A DNA stretch of 64,000 nt from Asterias rubens (GCF_902459465.1 NC_047062.1:22263919-22327918); one strand, 5' to 3'; positions 23,701 through 38,700 are shown, counted from the first letter of the stretch. The notes: generated by a model not told the origin, from the sequence alone. Numbers and translations are program-made.

Positions 23701-26700
23701 CATTCATGTTCATTGCATGACAATGTAAAGCTTTTGAATTATTTGCTGGGTTCTCCCAATGCACTTGGCTTAAGTAGCGTATTGGGCCGATAAACGTAAA
23801 TTGTAAGTCGATATGCGAAAAAAAATCTGCCTAAAGAAAACAATAATTTGTTTTCCTGTATTTACAAATTTCACAAAAATAATCAAGATTAAACCATTTT
23901 TAATGCTCCAGAATGCACAGTAAGGCATTTATGCAAAGATCTTGTTTCAATTGAGCTACCTTGGCAAAATTTTCACTTTGGTCCAGAATGCCCAGCACAG
24001 CTAAAACAAATCCAGGGGAGAACCCTGATTTGTACCACACACATTTTTTAATGAGAACAATAAAACGGGTTAAGTGATGGCTCATGTTATGACATAAGCC
24101 TTACTATTTTAAGTGCAACCATCATGTAAGATCTGCAGTCTTTTAAAGACATTGGACACTATTGGTAGTTATCAGAGACTAGTCTTCACAGTTCATGTAT
24201 CTCAACATATGCATAAAATATAAAATAACAAACCTGTGAAAATTTGAGCTCAATTGGTCGAAGTTCGAGATAATAATGAAAGAAAAAAACACCCTTGTCA
24301 CACAAAGTTGTGTGCTTCCAGATGCTTGATTTCGAGACCTCAAATTCTAAATCTGAGGTCTCGAAACCAAATTCGCGGAACATTCGAAAACTACATTACT
24401 TCAGAGGGAGCCGTTTCTCACAATGTTTTATACTATCAACCTCTCCCCGTTATTCGTTACCATGTAAGGTTTTATGCCAGTAATTACCAATAGTGTCCAC
24501 TGCCTTTAAGTGATGGCTCATGACATAAGCCTTACTATTTTAAGTGCAACCATCATGTAAGATCTGCAGTCTTTTAATGTATCTTTTGATGGTTTGTGCA
24601 AATGTACTCGCTGACACATTGCTGTCTTCCATGGCAAAACAACCAAACTCCGAAAAAAAAATTGTAATACATGTCGGATTATTTTTGGATATATTAAGGG
24701 CGTTTTTCCCCATTTCAAAGTTTTAAAGACGTTTATGTTTTTTTTTCAACAAATTACATTACCACACTGGTTACCTCTCTATTGATCTGTGAATTGCATT
24801 TCTCATTTTGTCGGTTTTGTTTTTGAACATTAGCGATAATAATACACTTAGCTCTATTTTTCTGTTTGGACTACCTCAAATTATCTCTTTAAAAACAACC
24901 CAGATCCGGAATAAATCGTTAGCTGCCATGTTTGCCTCAAATGCATTATTCTGCAGATTTTTTTACACAAAGATTATTATTCACCAAAGACCTCACTGAG
25001 AGATATTTCAATTGCTCTATTCCTGAGGTCGTTTTTTCATTGAGCTGTCAGGCGATGGCGTCAGTTACATTAACATGAGTGTTGCGGCTAACATCCACGG
25101 TGCATTGGTGCCACTCTCTACGCCACACACAGATACCATGTGTGTCTGTACGCAACATTAATAATTAATGATAGTCAAACAATCGTGTGCCCTGCAGTAG
25201 TAGTTGTGCGCCAGGGTTCTCCCTGGCTCGGCATGAACCCTTGTATGTAAATAAGACCTTCCCTAGATTCACGGCCCTGGCCTGCTGCCAACTTTTGTGA
25301 GCAGTCAGTACGTTTCTCTTTCTTCTTCAGTTTTTTTTTTTTCCCCTGGAGAATCAGGAGTTTTGTTTATTAATTTTACTTAGAAACGAGTGATTTTTTA
25401 TTGTGTTGGAGCTGAATGGCGTGAAATAATGTTGACTCTGGTTTTTTTATGTTTGACAAAAGATGGACGCGTCCTTTTTGTGGGGACAGGCTTATGTAAT
25501 TTTTTTCACTACATGTAATTAATTTGTTAAGTAAAATTCAGGATTTGGATGAACGGTGTGGCTAGAACAAACCCTCAAAATCATGTATACATTTCTCCTG
25601 TACAAAACTGTAACATGTCATGACACTGTCCAAATTGATAATTTAGGTGCATAAAGACACCTCGATACTCCTAGATATTCCAATCTAAAGCTGCTTAGTT
25701 TAAATAAATGCATTGAAGGATTGAAATGAGAGAAATTGCACTTTAAAGTTCTGTTCATTAATAAATGGGGCAAAATGCTAATACTCAGGCCTGGAATTTT
25801 ATCTTTAAAAGGGCAAGGCCATTTTTCATTTTGCACTTCCATTGGAAAGTCTTAAAGTCAAATGGAAACTTTTATAGAGTCACCAAGGCCAAGACCATGG
25901 CCGTGGAGTTCATGGCCTGCATGTAATTCCAGGTCTGAATATTAATATTTGGTTCCATACATTTCTTTTTGTAAATAAAACAGGAAAGGGTTCCCTTTCC
26001 TCCTGTTCTGGGAAATACTTTGGTTTTACCGTTAAGTACTGATGCGCTTTCTAATTTGTCTTACGGAAAATGAAAATCCACAGGCAAATTACTCGGGTGG
26101 GATTCAAACCCACGACCCAAACACTGTAGGGATATTTGTTATTACAAATTTGCACCTCATTTATACCAAGATGACCTAAAACACTGAATAAAGAGTTCAT
26201 GGGGTTGTCTGCTTTTATTGCCAATCCTCTTTTAATGTGTCTTCAACTTTAGATTCAACTTTGCTAGATTTCTTAATCTATTTTTGATTCTCTGAATCTC
26301 CGTAATTGAGGTTCGTTTGTACTTTACTGAACTTCCTTCAAACCCCAAGTGTGCCTACAGTAGAGTTCAGAAACCTACTCTAAAACTGCTCATTTTCCAC
26401 CCACGTTCAAAATCCTAGAATGACAAGAAAAGGTGAAATGAAACGAAAGATGCATTTCATTTATTTGTTGCTGCATGATTTATTTTGGGGGGAGAAAACA
26501 TATTTGTCTAGGTATGCATGCATAAAAGTATTTAATCAGTTTTGTGAACTTAAAGGTGCTATTGTTTAGCACTTTTCCTCACTAACTCTGTCAGTGAAGA
26601 AACACTCGTTAGAGCTGTCTTCATACTTTTGAATTATGGGAGCGCTCGAAATCTTATTTGGAGGGCATTAGATTTAATTGAAAGAATTAGTTAGAGGAAC

Positions 26701-29700
26701 TGACTAAAAAGTATATTGAGCCGAAAGTTAACGGGGGCATGTTTTATACCTGTCACATGAAAAGTGTATGCTAGCTCGTACAATGTACATCTGAAATCAC
26801 ATTTTGAGATGCATGAATAATGCCAGATACCAACCTTTAGAACCTGCTGATTGCATGCCAGATGTACCTCTGACCCACTTAACTTTCGAATAAGGTATTA
26901 CTGTGTGTACATGTACATTTGTACGCACACAAGCTCACGCACTACTGTACATCTGTTGCGTTTGCACTACACAGTGCGACAGGGAACATGGTCTTTCCTA
27001 GATCTAATGAAACAATTGGGTTTGTAAGACCAGTGCCCCAGCCTTATCGATACCTATCATAACCAACCCCTGGTAGGGATATTGTGAAAAACAATGCCGA
27101 TTGGTTCCCTAAAGTGAATGCTTTCTGCGTACGATTTGTTTTGAGCGCTTTTAGGGTGTTGTATGGTGCTCAGTATGCGTGTGTAAAAATGCAAGAATTT
27201 TGTGGCGTAATCTCACACAAACAAATCATGTTTTTACATGGTTACCCTAAACTGCATACATTTAGACATGTCACAAGATCAAAGAAGACATTTGCAAGAA
27301 CGGTGGAGTTTACCCGGTATATCTTTGCAGCCTACAAATCGCAAAAGTCTAAACAGATGCCTGCATAATCATTTTGCAGAGTTGCACCATCTTAAGTCTT
27401 AGTCCCTAAACACAAAGATTCTATTTTTGGTAACCCTGTTGGGTTCGTCGGGTGTAATTCCTTGTAGCGAAGAATCTGCTTGTGCAATCATTGCGTGTAC
27501 ATTATGAGCCCAATGACTTTATACAGTCACACAGGTACATGTAAGCAGACTTATTTTGTCCCGTTTGCATCGACTGCGACAGTCTCACTTAAGTGAATGA
27601 AAAATCTGCAGCCATGTCTTTATTTATAATGTCAGGAATGAAGAAGTGCTGGTTATACTGTCAGATAATGGTTACTTTTTACAGTTGCAGTTTAGCTACA
27701 GAGGGTTGCTTATAAACAAAGGACTGATACTTCACGGAGGCAACGAAGGTGTTGCCTCCATGCCCCCTGGTCTATGCCTTGGTGCCCTTTTAAATGCTCA
27801 GTACACAGTAGAAATTTACAATTTCCTCATAGGGTGGGTGCCCTTTACCAAGGAGAAAATGCCTGGGTGCCATTTCAAAAACGAAGCGTATAGGCAGGAG
27901 AAAATGCCTTGGTGCCCTTGCTCTTTCAAAAATAAAGCATACAGGCCTGTAAATTGTTATACGGTTACTTTTAAAATGATCGTTAAAGGTGCCAATATAT
28001 ACTAGAGCAGGTTAAAAGTATTTGATGCTGGGAAAGGGTCAGGGAAAGGCTGAGGAAATATTACCTTTTAAAAAGTCACAGGATATTGTGCGGCCTGTAT
28101 ACAGCGTACATGTGTGTTTAGTGCGCCGTGTACTACTTTAAGCAGATAAATGAGATGCCATATGTGTACTCATGTACATCAGACAAGAGATCCACCATAT
28201 TATTAACCCTGGTGGTCTCATTGGACATCGATACATGCCAATTTCTGTCCTGAGAAACCAGACCTTCCTGCTCTGACTATCGTATCAACATCCAGGCCTC
28301 TTAATGTACATAGTACGTAGATTATTTTTGTTTTTGAGCTGCCATTTTAGGTTTGACTAAAATGTGAACTCAATTCTCATGGAAAAACCATAGTGTACTC
28401 CTGGGCCCAATTTCATGGAGCTGCATCTAAAGCACAAAAACTAGCTAAGCACAACAAAATTAAGCCTACTAGACTAAGGTAACCAACCAAAATACAAGGT
28501 CAGATGTACAACTTGTGGCTGGTATCCTGCTCATTTCTGCTATTGCAGAAAATTGTTAAGCAATATTTCCTGCTTCAGCAGTTCTATGAACCACAAGTTA
28601 AAAACGGTGTAAAATGCCACTGTGTTTGATACCTTTCAAGGGTAATTTTGTTGGTCTGAATCCAAAGAGGTTAGAGACCTGTAAATGTTTCCTGACTTTC
28701 ATGAGGACCCTATTCAGTGCAAAGCGATTGCATCACAACACTTCAGTTGAACGTGTAGTTGAAGTTGTACAGACACTAATAACAGCATTTAGGGAAGTAA
28801 TGTAAGTTGTTGAGACCTGTTTTTGATATTGTTAATCTGTGCTAAAATCTGGGTGTGCCTGTTATAAAATTCATGCACTTTTTTCAATCAGGCCGAGGGG
28901 GCCCACAAGTGATGTTTAGAAATTAATACTTTAGTTCCTTGTCCTCATTAATGTGTTGACGAAAAAACTGTTGTCAATATACAGACTGGCCTGAAGCGGA
29001 TTTCATGAAACTTAACACAATTGTATAGGTCCACTTCACAGCATCGTAAGTTGCGCCATAAACATTGCGCAAGTGGACTTACGCAGTTGCGTAAAGTTTC
29101 GTGAAATCGGTTTGCTGTATGCTTAATTTTTGAAAGGGCAAGGGCTCAGACATTTTCTCCTTGGTAAAGGCCACCCAATGAGGAAATTGTTAAGTTTTAC
29201 TGGAGCATTTCAAGAGCACCAAGGCAATCCCCAGGGGGCATGGAGGCAATGGCCTTCATTGCCTCTGCCATGAAACTTCAAGCCTTTAACTCGACACACA
29301 TTATAGAAACACTGTTGATCTGTGTGAGTGTAGTAAAACCTGCTGTACCCATCTGATAACAATGATGATCATTTGAAGTATAGGGGCCAACCTACATCCA
29401 AGTAGCCTCTGTTTTGCCCATAAACATGTTGCTAGGATCGACCTATAGAAAGAGTATGCCATTTGTCACATGTGCGGGTCATGTGGTGTCATTTTGCCAT
29501 GCAGTTGTTCCACCAGCAGGTTGCGCTCAGTGTTGTCCGGTTTCCATTTGTATGGTTTGATGTCACATACTTGTATTGCAGATGGACATCTGATAGGCCT
29601 AAAGGCTGAGTATTTTGCAATTCTCACTTTCCTTGCAAATTTGACTAATTTCACATCTCCGTTCTTGTTTTTTTCCCCGTCCGTTATCCAGTTGGCAGGT

Positions 29701-29772
29701 AACTATGTGAAGAATATTCGCCACATGGAAATCTGCTGCCAGGACATCAAAGTGGCTATGTGTGCAGACAAG
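14773..29772 (+). CDS. SOS1: SOS1 exons 1-4, histone-fold domain
   Basis: Residues 1-163. Exon 1 encodes [20 protein letters not shown], and exon 2 holds the tandem histone fold with [33 protein letters not shown] and [11 protein letters not shown]. Exon 3 adds [19 protein letters not shown] and exon 4 [20 protein letters not shown]. In the family this region folds back on the DH-PH module and can bind acidic lipids. Intron 3 is 12335 bp, the largest in the gene. Confidence 0.95.
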
Positions 29773-32700
29773 GTAAGCTAGTATTTCTATCGTAGGCCCT
29801 GAACTTCGCTCTTGAAGGGGTAAAGCAGTTTTCCCTCTGGTAAGGGGCTCCTCTATGAGGAAAATGATAAATTGTTCAGTCTCCTGACGATAACTAGAGC
29901 AAGCTAGTCGAAACGTTGAGACCAATTTCAGAACTGACTCCGCGGCAGTACAGTTAATTACGACCCTATAAGCTAAAGTAGTAGTCCAGGCTAATTTCTA
30001 TACCATCCGCCCTGGTAATAGTTAAAAAGCAGGACAGTTCTTTTCAGAACTGAGAAGTCTCCCAAACCTCCGATTATCTACTCCACGGCAGTAGAATAAA
30101 GCAAGACAGTTCCCTAAGAACAACTCTACCTGGCAAGTAGATACACATGGTGTTACCCCAAACCAAATATACATTGATACCTCACCATGCAATGCCTCGG
30201 AACATTACACACCACCCACAGCAATTGCCATAATGCCCTGTGCTTTTGCTGTGGTGCCCTCTGCAAGGTCCCAATACAAATTTGAATTTTCCCCATAGGG
30301 TTCCCCCTTACCCGAGAAATATTACTTGGCCCCTTTAAGAGCGAAGTTCAAGGCCTGGGCGTCTATGATTCTACCAAGATTCAGCACACGAGAAGGTTCA
30401 GAATGAGTTCTTCATCTTGTTGAGCAACCCATAGCCCAATTTCATAGAGCACAAAAAGCACAAAAAGTAGCCAAGCACAACAATTGATGCTCATCAAAAT
30501 CGGGCTATTGGCTATTACATACCATGTAACATGCACCATTTGTGACTAGTGTCCTGCTCATTTCTGCTAATTAGAAAATTGTTTCACAATCTTTTCTGGA
30601 TCTGGATCTGGATAAATATTCTCAACATTCTAATTAGCGCCAAACCGCAAGAGAAGATGATGAAACAAATTTCAGTTTTAGATGTGGGAGGAAAACCCTG
30701 GAGAGAATTATTCCAGGGAAAACTATGCAATCTAGTAGCGACTGAAAACCCAATCCACATTGTGTCCCCAGTGGGATTCGAACAGGGGTCCCAGAGGTGG
30801 AAGGAGACGAAAAGATACCACTATGCCAACCAGACGACAAATAGGATTTCTACTCCAGTAATATCACACCCTTGGTTTTTGATTTTCTACTTGCAGGTTT
30901 TGATGGAGATGTTTCACCAGGACAACGACGAGGTCTCGAGGACCATGGCCCTCGAGGACACGGAGGAGTTGGACGACCGCACCGGCACGCTTAAATACGA
31001 GGAGGTGGTCAAGGACATGATACTGGAGGAGACACAGTACATTCGGGATCTGAATCTCATCATCAAGGTTTTCAGACGGCTGTTTACTAATGAGCCCAAT
31101 CTATTCACGGAACAGGTGCAGTGTTTTTTTTAAAACAGCTTGCTGAAAGTTTACACAGTGAAAAGCTTCCTTGTTTATTCATTAAATGTTCACCATAACA
31201 CTATCAACTTTTACTAGTTCCCTAAACCATAGTGTGGTATTCAACAAAAGCTAGTTCAAGCTTGCACGCATGAAATTTCATTTTTGAGAGGGCAAGGTCA
31301 TTTTAATTTTCAGAGGGCACTTCAACTGGAAAATCTTTTAAGTCTATTGAAAACTTTTGAAAGGGCACCAATGCCCAAACCAGGGGCAACAGAGACCATG
31401 GCCTCCGTGGCCTCGATGTTATTTCATGCCTCAGGTTGCCACCCCTTTAAAATGTTTTGTTGTTCCTGTCACAGGAAGTGGAGGCCATCTTTGCTAACAT
31501 GCTGGACATCCACAGCATCTCAGTATCTTTCTTGAGTCAGTTAGAGGACGCAATGGAGATGATGAACGATAATAGCTCCTACACTGCCATTGGGGAATGC
31601 TTTGAAGAAATTGCAGAGGTAAAAATTAAATCAATTTTTGTTTTAAGTTTCTTAAAAGTTTTTGGAAAGATTGACAGGCGATCAGCCGATTCCATCTTAT
31701 TTAAAAAAAACACTAAAAAACACAATACCATAGAAAAATTGAAAGGACTAAACAAAGTTTTAAGTGCTTGTCTGTTTCTGACTTGCTGCAAAAGACCCCT
31801 GCATTTGGCCACCATCGCCGAGATCAATTGATGGAAGTGCGAACACATGTACATAGACCTTATCGCAAATACTCGGTATGGGCGCTGTAGGTGTTCGATA
31901 AGGTGCATGCTGTTCTAGCTAGCGCTCAAGTTTGATCCCTAGCTAGACCAGCATGCACCTCTTTTAACAGTTATCGCTTGCGCAATGGGTATTTGCGATT
32001 AGGTCTATGCAGTGCGCAACTCTCGGCCCATGATAGCTCTTCATTGACCTCAGTAAGGGTGCTGTTTGGGCTTGTAAGGTCATATGCAAGAGGGAGCTGT
32101 TTCTCACAATGTTTTACACTATCAACCTCTCCCCATTACTCGTTACCAAGTGAGGTTTTATGCTAATAATTCTTTTGAGTAATTACCAATAGTGTCCACT
32201 GCCTTTAAGTATCATTAGTCAACCAGGATGTAATGAAAATATTTGTACCTTTCCTTCCCCCCCCCCCCCTACAGGGTGAGGAGTTTGAGCCGTACATCCC
32301 ATATGCAAACCAAATCCTGAACAAAGATTGTAGAAGTACTCTTAATAGGCTACTAGCAAGACCAGAGGTTGTGCGATACTTACAGGTACTGATTCACCCG
32401 TGGTCTACACTTCATTTTATCACATTTCTAGCCAACTGGGCCAAATTTTATAGAGCTGCTTTACGGCAGATTTTGTGCTTACTGTTAGGCTGCTAACTGT
32501 TACCACAAGAAAAGGCATGCCAACCTTCCGGTGCTTACTGTAGGGAAATGAATGATGTAACAATGCAAATTCATGGTGAAAAATTTATTTTATTTATTTC
32601 TTCTTTACCCTGGGGAAACCTCTCAGTGAAACACTGTTTTTCAAAGGTGCCCAGCAACTACATACACATAATTTTTTTTTCAATTTTATTAATATAAAAA

Positions 32701-35700
32701 TTGGTTGCCCAATTGTCTTGCTAACCCGTGAAATATGCGTACCCGTAAGCAAATTTTGAAATTGGCCCCTGTTTTATCCTCAGTACAGTCACCTTAGCTT
32801 TCCTTTCTTCAAAATCAGCGAAACCCAAATCAGCAGTTTGTGTGAATGTGTGGATAAAGGAGTGGGGGATAGGGTACTATGCCAATGAGAAGGAGGTTGT
32901 ATCAATGCTTATCTCAAGATTGTGTTTTCACCATGTAAAGCTCCCATGTCTCAATTCTTTTTATCCTACAGTTCAAGGATAACTTCAGGGATGCAGTTGC
33001 CTATGTCCTGCCTAAACTACTACTAGAACCTGTCTACCATTGCATACATTACTTTGACGTCCTAAAGGTAAGTCAGAGATTAAGTTTCTCTTTTTTTTTC
33101 AGAAAAAATTTCATGGTTGGTTTGAAATTATCTAATTCAAGTCAAAGGCACTCAGCAAACTAAATAAATGTTTGTTTGATAAAAATAAATTCTAATAATA
33201 AAAGTTTAAAAAATTTTCATTTTGGTCAAGTAACTTCAGGTTGTGCTTTATAAAAAAAAATGACAACAAGTTAATATCATCATCTTCAATTTTTTGTCCA
33301 AAAAGTTTCAAATTCCTGAGAACGGCCCTTTACCTTTGTTAAAGCCATCCCATGACATAATTTATTTTTTCTCATGCAAAATTTCCAAACCTATACCTTT
33401 TGCTGTGACGTAAAAGATTTGTTGGTTTACTGTTCAATGTTGACAATGTTTCCTTGTTTTTTTTATTTATTGTTATGCAGTTATTATTGAAAACTTCCCC
33501 TAATGAAGAAGACAAAGAAAGCTTGAGACAGGTAAGGCCAGTTCTCTTTATAAGCTCTTTGAGTCCTTGATATGATTGTTTATCAATCGCTAAATATGGT
33601 TCTGCCAAAACCAAAATCAAAACCAAACGCATTGCTTAGCAGTGTCACTTGAAATAACGAGGTCTTCTAGACGAGTTGCTTCTAGAGAGGGCAGCTTAGC
33701 AAATGTTCCATGTTTTGTGGTTCAGTCCCTCATCCACAGGTGACGGGCTGCATATAAAGTCATTATTTCTCAACGTCATTTATTGTCACAACCAAGTGTC
33801 TAATTTGGGCACAGGGCATTATATACTGGCCGCTTCCTGCAAAATCCATTCCACTTTAGTGACTAGAAAACATGACCATAAATGGACTTTAACCTGGACC
33901 CCCATTTCAGCAGAAAAAAAAAAATGCTTAACCAGTTTCTTTGCTAAGCAAACAATCAGTGGGGCACTGGTCGCAACAGTGTAAACTTTATGGAATATTG
34001 GCGGGTAACCTGTTTTAGCTAAGCAAGATTATCCCGGCTTAGAGAATGTTTTTGTGCTTATAGGCTTTATGATGTGTTGACATGTGTTGCCCTGATTCCT
34101 TTCTGCGAAAAGAGAAATATGTGTTTGATTATTTCCTTGTAATAGTGAATAAATAGTTCTTTCACATTAGTTTCCTGTAATATTAGATGGAAGCAGTATT
34201 GTTTATTCTGTAAGTGTTTACGATTGGCTGACACATCGCTAGTACCCTACAGTACAAAATGCAAAATACAGGTTGCTGTTGTACATACACAAGGAAAACA
34301 TCACTGCTGGCACAGTAAACTGTTTATTGATGCAAGTTATACATTTCTTGTTTCGTTATGTACTTTTTGTAGTAAAATCCATCTTTCAGACCGATCTACC
34401 AGACCAATATTTTAGAATGTACTGTACAAAATAAGTGGTGTTTTGCTGACCAGTTGAAGTCTTTTCATTTGTGTACAAGAAAAAGCGGTCAGGATGATAT
34501 GCTGAGCATGCCACATAAAAGTAGCAACAAGTGCTGTGTGCATTTGGGTTTCAGATGTGTTTTGACTATACAAACTGATCATGGGTGCTTGATGTAGGAT
34601 TTGCAACAACTTTGGTTTGCGCCTTTTTGTACTTTTTGTGACTTCTCATGCCTGTTCAGTGATGTTCGGCCATGTAGTGGTTTACGAAGGAGGTTGGTGA
34701 TTTGTGTATTCTAGTGTAAAAATCCCTCGCAGACTACCACTGCTTGTTCTTCTTCGGTGATGTTCGACCCTGTCTATGGCATTATGATAAAGGTGGGTAT
34801 CTTCATCCAGTGGTTTCAATGTGCCACAAGGATTTTGGAAGATATGACCTTGATGCTTATCTCAAAATCAGTCGGCGAAACAACAACTAGGATTAACAGG
34901 CCTTGAACTTTGCCCTTGAAGGGGCGGGTCAGTTTTTCTATGGTGAGGGAAGCACCTCCAAGAGGAAAATGTAAATTGATATTGGAAACTTTGTACAGGG
35001 CACCAAAGCAAAGTTCCAATATGGCACCACATCATTTGTTGTGGGTATGGTGGTTATTTCGAGGCCAGCTGTCGATTTAACCAAACTCTTCCTTTAGTCT
35101 TAGAACTTGGAACAAGTTAAGTTCCGTATCCGAAAACGTTAGAACGCATTGAACCCATCCTAAGGATGGGTTACTCGTCCTAACTCGAGATAGGATTAAT
35201 CCTAGCGTTTCTTGAAATCGGCTGCTGGAGTAACGACAACTTGATACATTTCACTGTCACAAGTAATGGACGCGTTAATTTATGCGTTCACCTTGGGTTA
35301 TTGCAAGAAGTTTTGATGGAGAGGTGACTTCCTTGTTTTTGTGTTCCTCTCCATTGCAGGCCTCGGGTGCATTAAAGACACTACAGACAGACCTAGAGAG
35401 GATTTGTACCACAGGAAACTTATCCAAACGCAAAGCTGGGTAAGTTAGCTCTAGATATGCACCTATTCTATATGCCTCAGCAGACAAAGAGAGTGTATTG
35501 TTTTTTTATGAAATCAAATCTTCTTTTAAAATTGTATTTTTGACAAAGTTCTCAACTAGAGTTACTCCTAATCTGTTAGGTTCAGCGCAGCTCTGGCCGG
35601 CCTGTCTGAAATGGATGTTATTATTTTTTGTTCTCAGCGAGACGTTGAGGTTCCACAGACGAGTAGCATCGCGGCAGTTCAGCATGCAGAGGATGAACGA

Positions 35701-38700
35701 TATACAGAAGAACATTGAAGGATGGGAGGGACGGGACATCAGTCAGGTGTGCAATGAGTTCATCATGGAGGGCAACCTGGGCAAGGTGCATGCTGGAAAG
35801 AACAAAAAGGTAGGTCTTGGGGCTGGAACCCTACTGCCATCAAGGAATCTGTTTCTCTATCTGCTGTTCGAAAAGTTCTTAAGACTCAACTTTTTCCATA
35901 ATAATTGTCCCCTTAAGGTGATCCCTTAGCTGCTGCTTCCCAGGTTGTATCATCAACTTGAGTGTGATCCTCGGCTGCGGTTGTATGGCCTCTGACTGGC
36001 ACCCACGAACAAAGATATTGACAAAACAGGGAGACCGCCAACATAGGGCAAGATAGCTCAGTTGGTAGAGCACTGGCACATTAATCTGCAGGTCGTTGGT
36101 TCAAATCCTGCTCTAGTAAAATTTTATTTTATTCAATCCAGAATCGGATATAGTTGAAAGCTGTTTTGTTCTCCTCATACAATCTGAATTGTTTGTCACT
36201 CTTTCCCACAGGCTAACACAGAGCGTCATATATTCCTGTTTGATCTGATGATCGTATGCTGCAAGCAGAATGCACGCAAGTCGGTTACCAGCAGCTCCCC
36301 GGAGTACCGGTACAAAGAGCGTTATGCACTCGGCAAGATAAGCTTAATAGACAAGGAGAATACTGATGGTAAGAGGACTGCTTTTAGGTTTTACTTATTT
36401 TTGATGTTGAGAAAATGTATTTTGCTGTTTAATAAATGTACATAATTTGTTTTTACTCTTACACCGATGATTATAAAGCACTGTACACTCAGTTCTGAGT
36501 TCTTTGAAGAAAACAATTCCACAGGCAAATCACTTGGGTTGAATTCGAACCCACTGACAATCCTAGTCTTTTTTTAAAGGCTAAATGACAACACAATTCT
36601 GCAACACACACAGTTTCTCAACATTAATCTTGGTTTTGATGATACAGTTTTTTTTATGTTGCTGACTTTCACATATTATCTGTGACTGGTAACACTGTTT
36701 ATGACTCTTTTCTGCTCAAGAAGCTCAATGAAATTTTACTTAACAATTTCTTGCTTAGCAGAAATGAGCAGACTACCAGTCACAAATTGCACATGTGACA
36801 TGGTCTTTTGGCTGGTATTCATGATCTGGTAAGCATAATGTTGCTGTGCTTAGCTACTGTTTGTGCTTAAGGAGCTCAATGAAATTGGGTCCTGAGTTCT
36901 AACACAATCTTTCATCAACCATCACTGGAGAAATGTATGTCCATTGTTTTCTCATCTGCTTCTCTAAACATCAACCCTTTTGAATTTTTGTTTTGTTTTC
37001 ACTCTTGTTTCTTTGTCAGATTTCAAGTTTGGGTTTGAAATCAAGTTAAAGGATCAACATCCGGCTATAATCTTCTTTGCTAAGAACCAGGAGGAGAAAA
37101 CCAATTGGATGGAGGCACTCACAACGTTATGTCTAAGAAGGTAAGCTTCATCCTGCTTTCAGACCGAAGTTCAACAATTAGTGGTGAAAAAAGTATGCAA
37201 TGATATCTATAGTAAAGTAGATGTTAGTTTGCATCAGGGATGAAAAATCTAATTTGTTTTTATCCTTACACTGTTGTGTATTAAGCACTGTATACCCTCA
37301 GCACTTTCCCCGAGTTCTGTGAAGAAATTTAAATCCACAGGCAAATCACTTAGGTGGGCTCAGCAACTAGTGGTAAAAAAGCCATGCTATGACATGTACA
37401 GTGCTCTATACAGCTCACACGCTGTTGGGATGTTAACATATTGTTCTTTGTATATCTCTACCTTGCAGTACTATTGAAAGAATGTTAGATAATATATTAA
37501 CTGAAGAAGAAGCGCAGCAACCGCTTAGACTACCCACGCCAGAAGAATACAAGTAAGTCGTCTTACCTAATAGTTTTGATTGAATGAAAATTGTCTTAAT
37601 TCGGCCTCTGGCTGTGATACATTTTTATCAATAAACCATTTCAATTTAAATCAATTCTAAAGTCCCAAACCAATCTCTGGCTGGGCGACCTATTTTATAT
37701 TGGTAACTTCCATCCAGATACGTAAAATCAAAAAGTGGTGAAATTAGCATTGAAAGAAAATGTGCCAACATTATGTTCAATAAACTCCTTCAACTCAGTT
37801 TCATTCTCTTGTATTATTTAGTGTTTCTACGTTCACAATTTTGAACATGGGGTCTTAACAGCATTAAAGCAAAGATCATGTTCTTTTTTCAAATGTATAT
37901 ATATATGTAAATATAAAAAAATTACCTGGGTCGGCTAAAGACTCATTTTGCTTAATCCCATCACATATGAGTATCAGTCATCGTTTTTGTGACTGGCGTT
38001 AAAACAAAACCCATTTCTTTCATCCAACTCAGATTTGCAGAGGAAGACTCACCGGACAACATCGTCTTTGAGGAAGGGCAGAAGTCCCGCGCCGGGGTAC
38101 CGCTCATCAAGGGTGGTACCCTCCTCAAGCTGATTGAGAGACTGACATACCACAAGTATGCCGACCCATCGTTTGTCAGGACGTTCCTGACGACATACAG
38201 GTCATTCTGCAAACCTCAGGAACTACTGTCTCTGCTCATCGATAGATATCCTTGTTTTAAAGTTGAGTTAGAAAAATCTAAATATTATAAACCACAAGGG
38301 AAACTGACTGGGTAAATTAGAAACAAATCCAGTCAGTTAGAAAAGTCCAGTCATGCTTGTTGCCAGTGTTCAAAAACCTATTCAAAGAGTGGCTCCAAGT
38401 TCAAGTTCAGCATTGTGATGCACTCATTCTTCCAATAGATAGATTTCTCATGAACTTGATAAAAAATTTACAAGTTGGTTATCTCAAATTAAAATGGTGT
38501 AAAATGCATGAGTCTGTATATTCAAAAAAGTCAAAAGCTTAAATTCAACATCGTTTTGGGTGAATATCAAATTTTAAAAATGTGCTGTCCTGGATTTTTT
38601 AGATTTTTTGCTGTTGAAATTGTTGCACTTGAAGGGTGTCAAACACAGATATAATTTTGTAGAAACTAGGCATAGCAAGACGGTTCGTAAATTGTTGACC

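Larger units (their letters stand above)
17357..29691 (+). other. SOS1: SOS1 intron 3, 12.3 kb, repeat-dense
   Basis: No convincing exon lies inside. Listed separately: two family D copies (17832, 18035), a GC-rich palindrome (18862), family B (20281), D-prime copies (21953, 25786), a tandem duplication (23059), family A (24143), family D (27722, 29114), family E (28402) and a palindrome (28996). Also short duplications at 20036-20064 and 20078-20135. The rest is AT-rich sequence with poly-T and poly-A runs in which I see no structure. Confidence 0.7.

Noticed and set aside
30549..30896. Upstream extension of the exon 5 open frame
   Set aside because: A clear TTGCAG acceptor precedes 30897, SOS homology starts exactly there, and the extension lies in repeat sequence including a SINE fragment.
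36049..36130. Possible functional tRNA gene
   Set aside because: A and B boxes are good but the acceptor arm pairs poorly, there is no clear Pol III T-run terminator, and relatives with the same head are scattered as degenerate repeats; treated as a SINE head.
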